Assembly: GCA_008501635.1 (NCBI GenBank)
Contig: QQUJ01000012.1
Coordinates: 1-64,000 of the forward strand
DNA length: 64,000 bases
Direction: 5' to 3'
Origin: Pseudomonadota bacterium
GTDB lineage: Bacteria; Pseudomonadota; Gammaproteobacteria; QQUJ01
Shown here: positions 63,983 to 64,000 of the stretch, one piece after another
How positions within the stretch are numbered: position 1 is the stretch's first letter
How the letters are laid out: each line of letters opens with the position of its first letter
Made by a program: the position numbers and the translations under genes
Notes under the pieces: generated by a model
What the model was told of the DNA's origin: nothing
Seen by the model: the letters and a program-made list of their open reading frames with translations, nothing else
The model's database searches: none

Positions 63983-64000
63983 CATACTGTTATCGATGCG

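Overview
The window is GC-rich DNA from a gammaproteobacterium, most likely a sulfur oxidiser of the Chromatiales/Thiohalomonadales type. The evidence for this is the conserved block glyA-nrdR-ribD-ribE-ribB(A)-ribH-nusB-thiL-pgpA, the birA-coaX-SPOR cluster next to a tRNA-Thr, and a SoeABC-type cytoplasmic sulfite dehydrogenase. No species can be named from sequence alone.

Layout. Positions 1-661 hold the truncated 5' end of an IS5-type transposase and a 259-bp non-coding element with terminal inverted repeats. Positions 720-9204 carry sohB, an NTF2-like gene, a DUF1207 outer-membrane-type protein and two c-di-GMP genes facing each other: a seven-sensor GGDEF-EAL protein and an HD-GYP phosphodiesterase. 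Positions 9353-16501 hold tRNA-Thr(UGU), the birA-coaX-SPOR operon, an SH3/coiled-coil protein, a large Sel1-repeat protein, two Slp lipoproteins and a MazG-like pyrophosphohydrolase. An eroded rlmJ pseudogene follows, then a small gene behind a good sigma-54 promoter, then a membrane zinc-ribbon protein.

Positions 18104-32762 form the accessory centre: a complete type I-C CRISPR-Cas locus read on the minus strand. In transcription order it holds a WYL regulator, a PRiA4b-ORF3/SEC-C protein, two unrecognised small genes (a 30-aa basic peptide and a 73-aa protein with a hydrophobic C-terminus), cas3, cas5c, cas8c (with nested cas11c), cas7c and cas4. Next comes a Phd/PIN toxin-antitoxin pair on the opposite strand, then cas1, cas2, a leader with a boxA antitermination motif, and an array of 44 full repeats plus one degenerate repeat. 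The toxin-antitoxin promoter and palindromic operator lie in the 41-bp gap in front of cas1, so expression of the adaptation genes may be tied to the antitoxin.

Positions 32828-40348 are the riboflavin/thiamin/one-carbon housekeeping operon. Positions 40512-45357 carry a histone-deacetylase-like hydrolase, a V4R-like protein, a small Gly-rich membrane protein, a CDF transporter and a Ycf46-like AAA ATPase. Positions 45526-55023 carry an EamA transporter, two alpha/beta hydrolases, a secreted Cys-rich protein with a phospholipase-A2-like motif, SseB, bactofilin, a methyltransferase-like protein, LapA and RecQ. Positions 55124-60368 are soeC, soeB and soeA, separated by REP-like repeats. The right end holds a PEP-CTERM protein and a Cpx-like stress module: a CpxR box, a Spy/CpxP homologue, cytochrome b561 and an OmpR-family regulator.

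Three families of short intergenic repeats recur: a GTAGGAGCGGCTT palindrome, a CGCAAAGACGC family and a CCCTCTCCC/GAGGG family.
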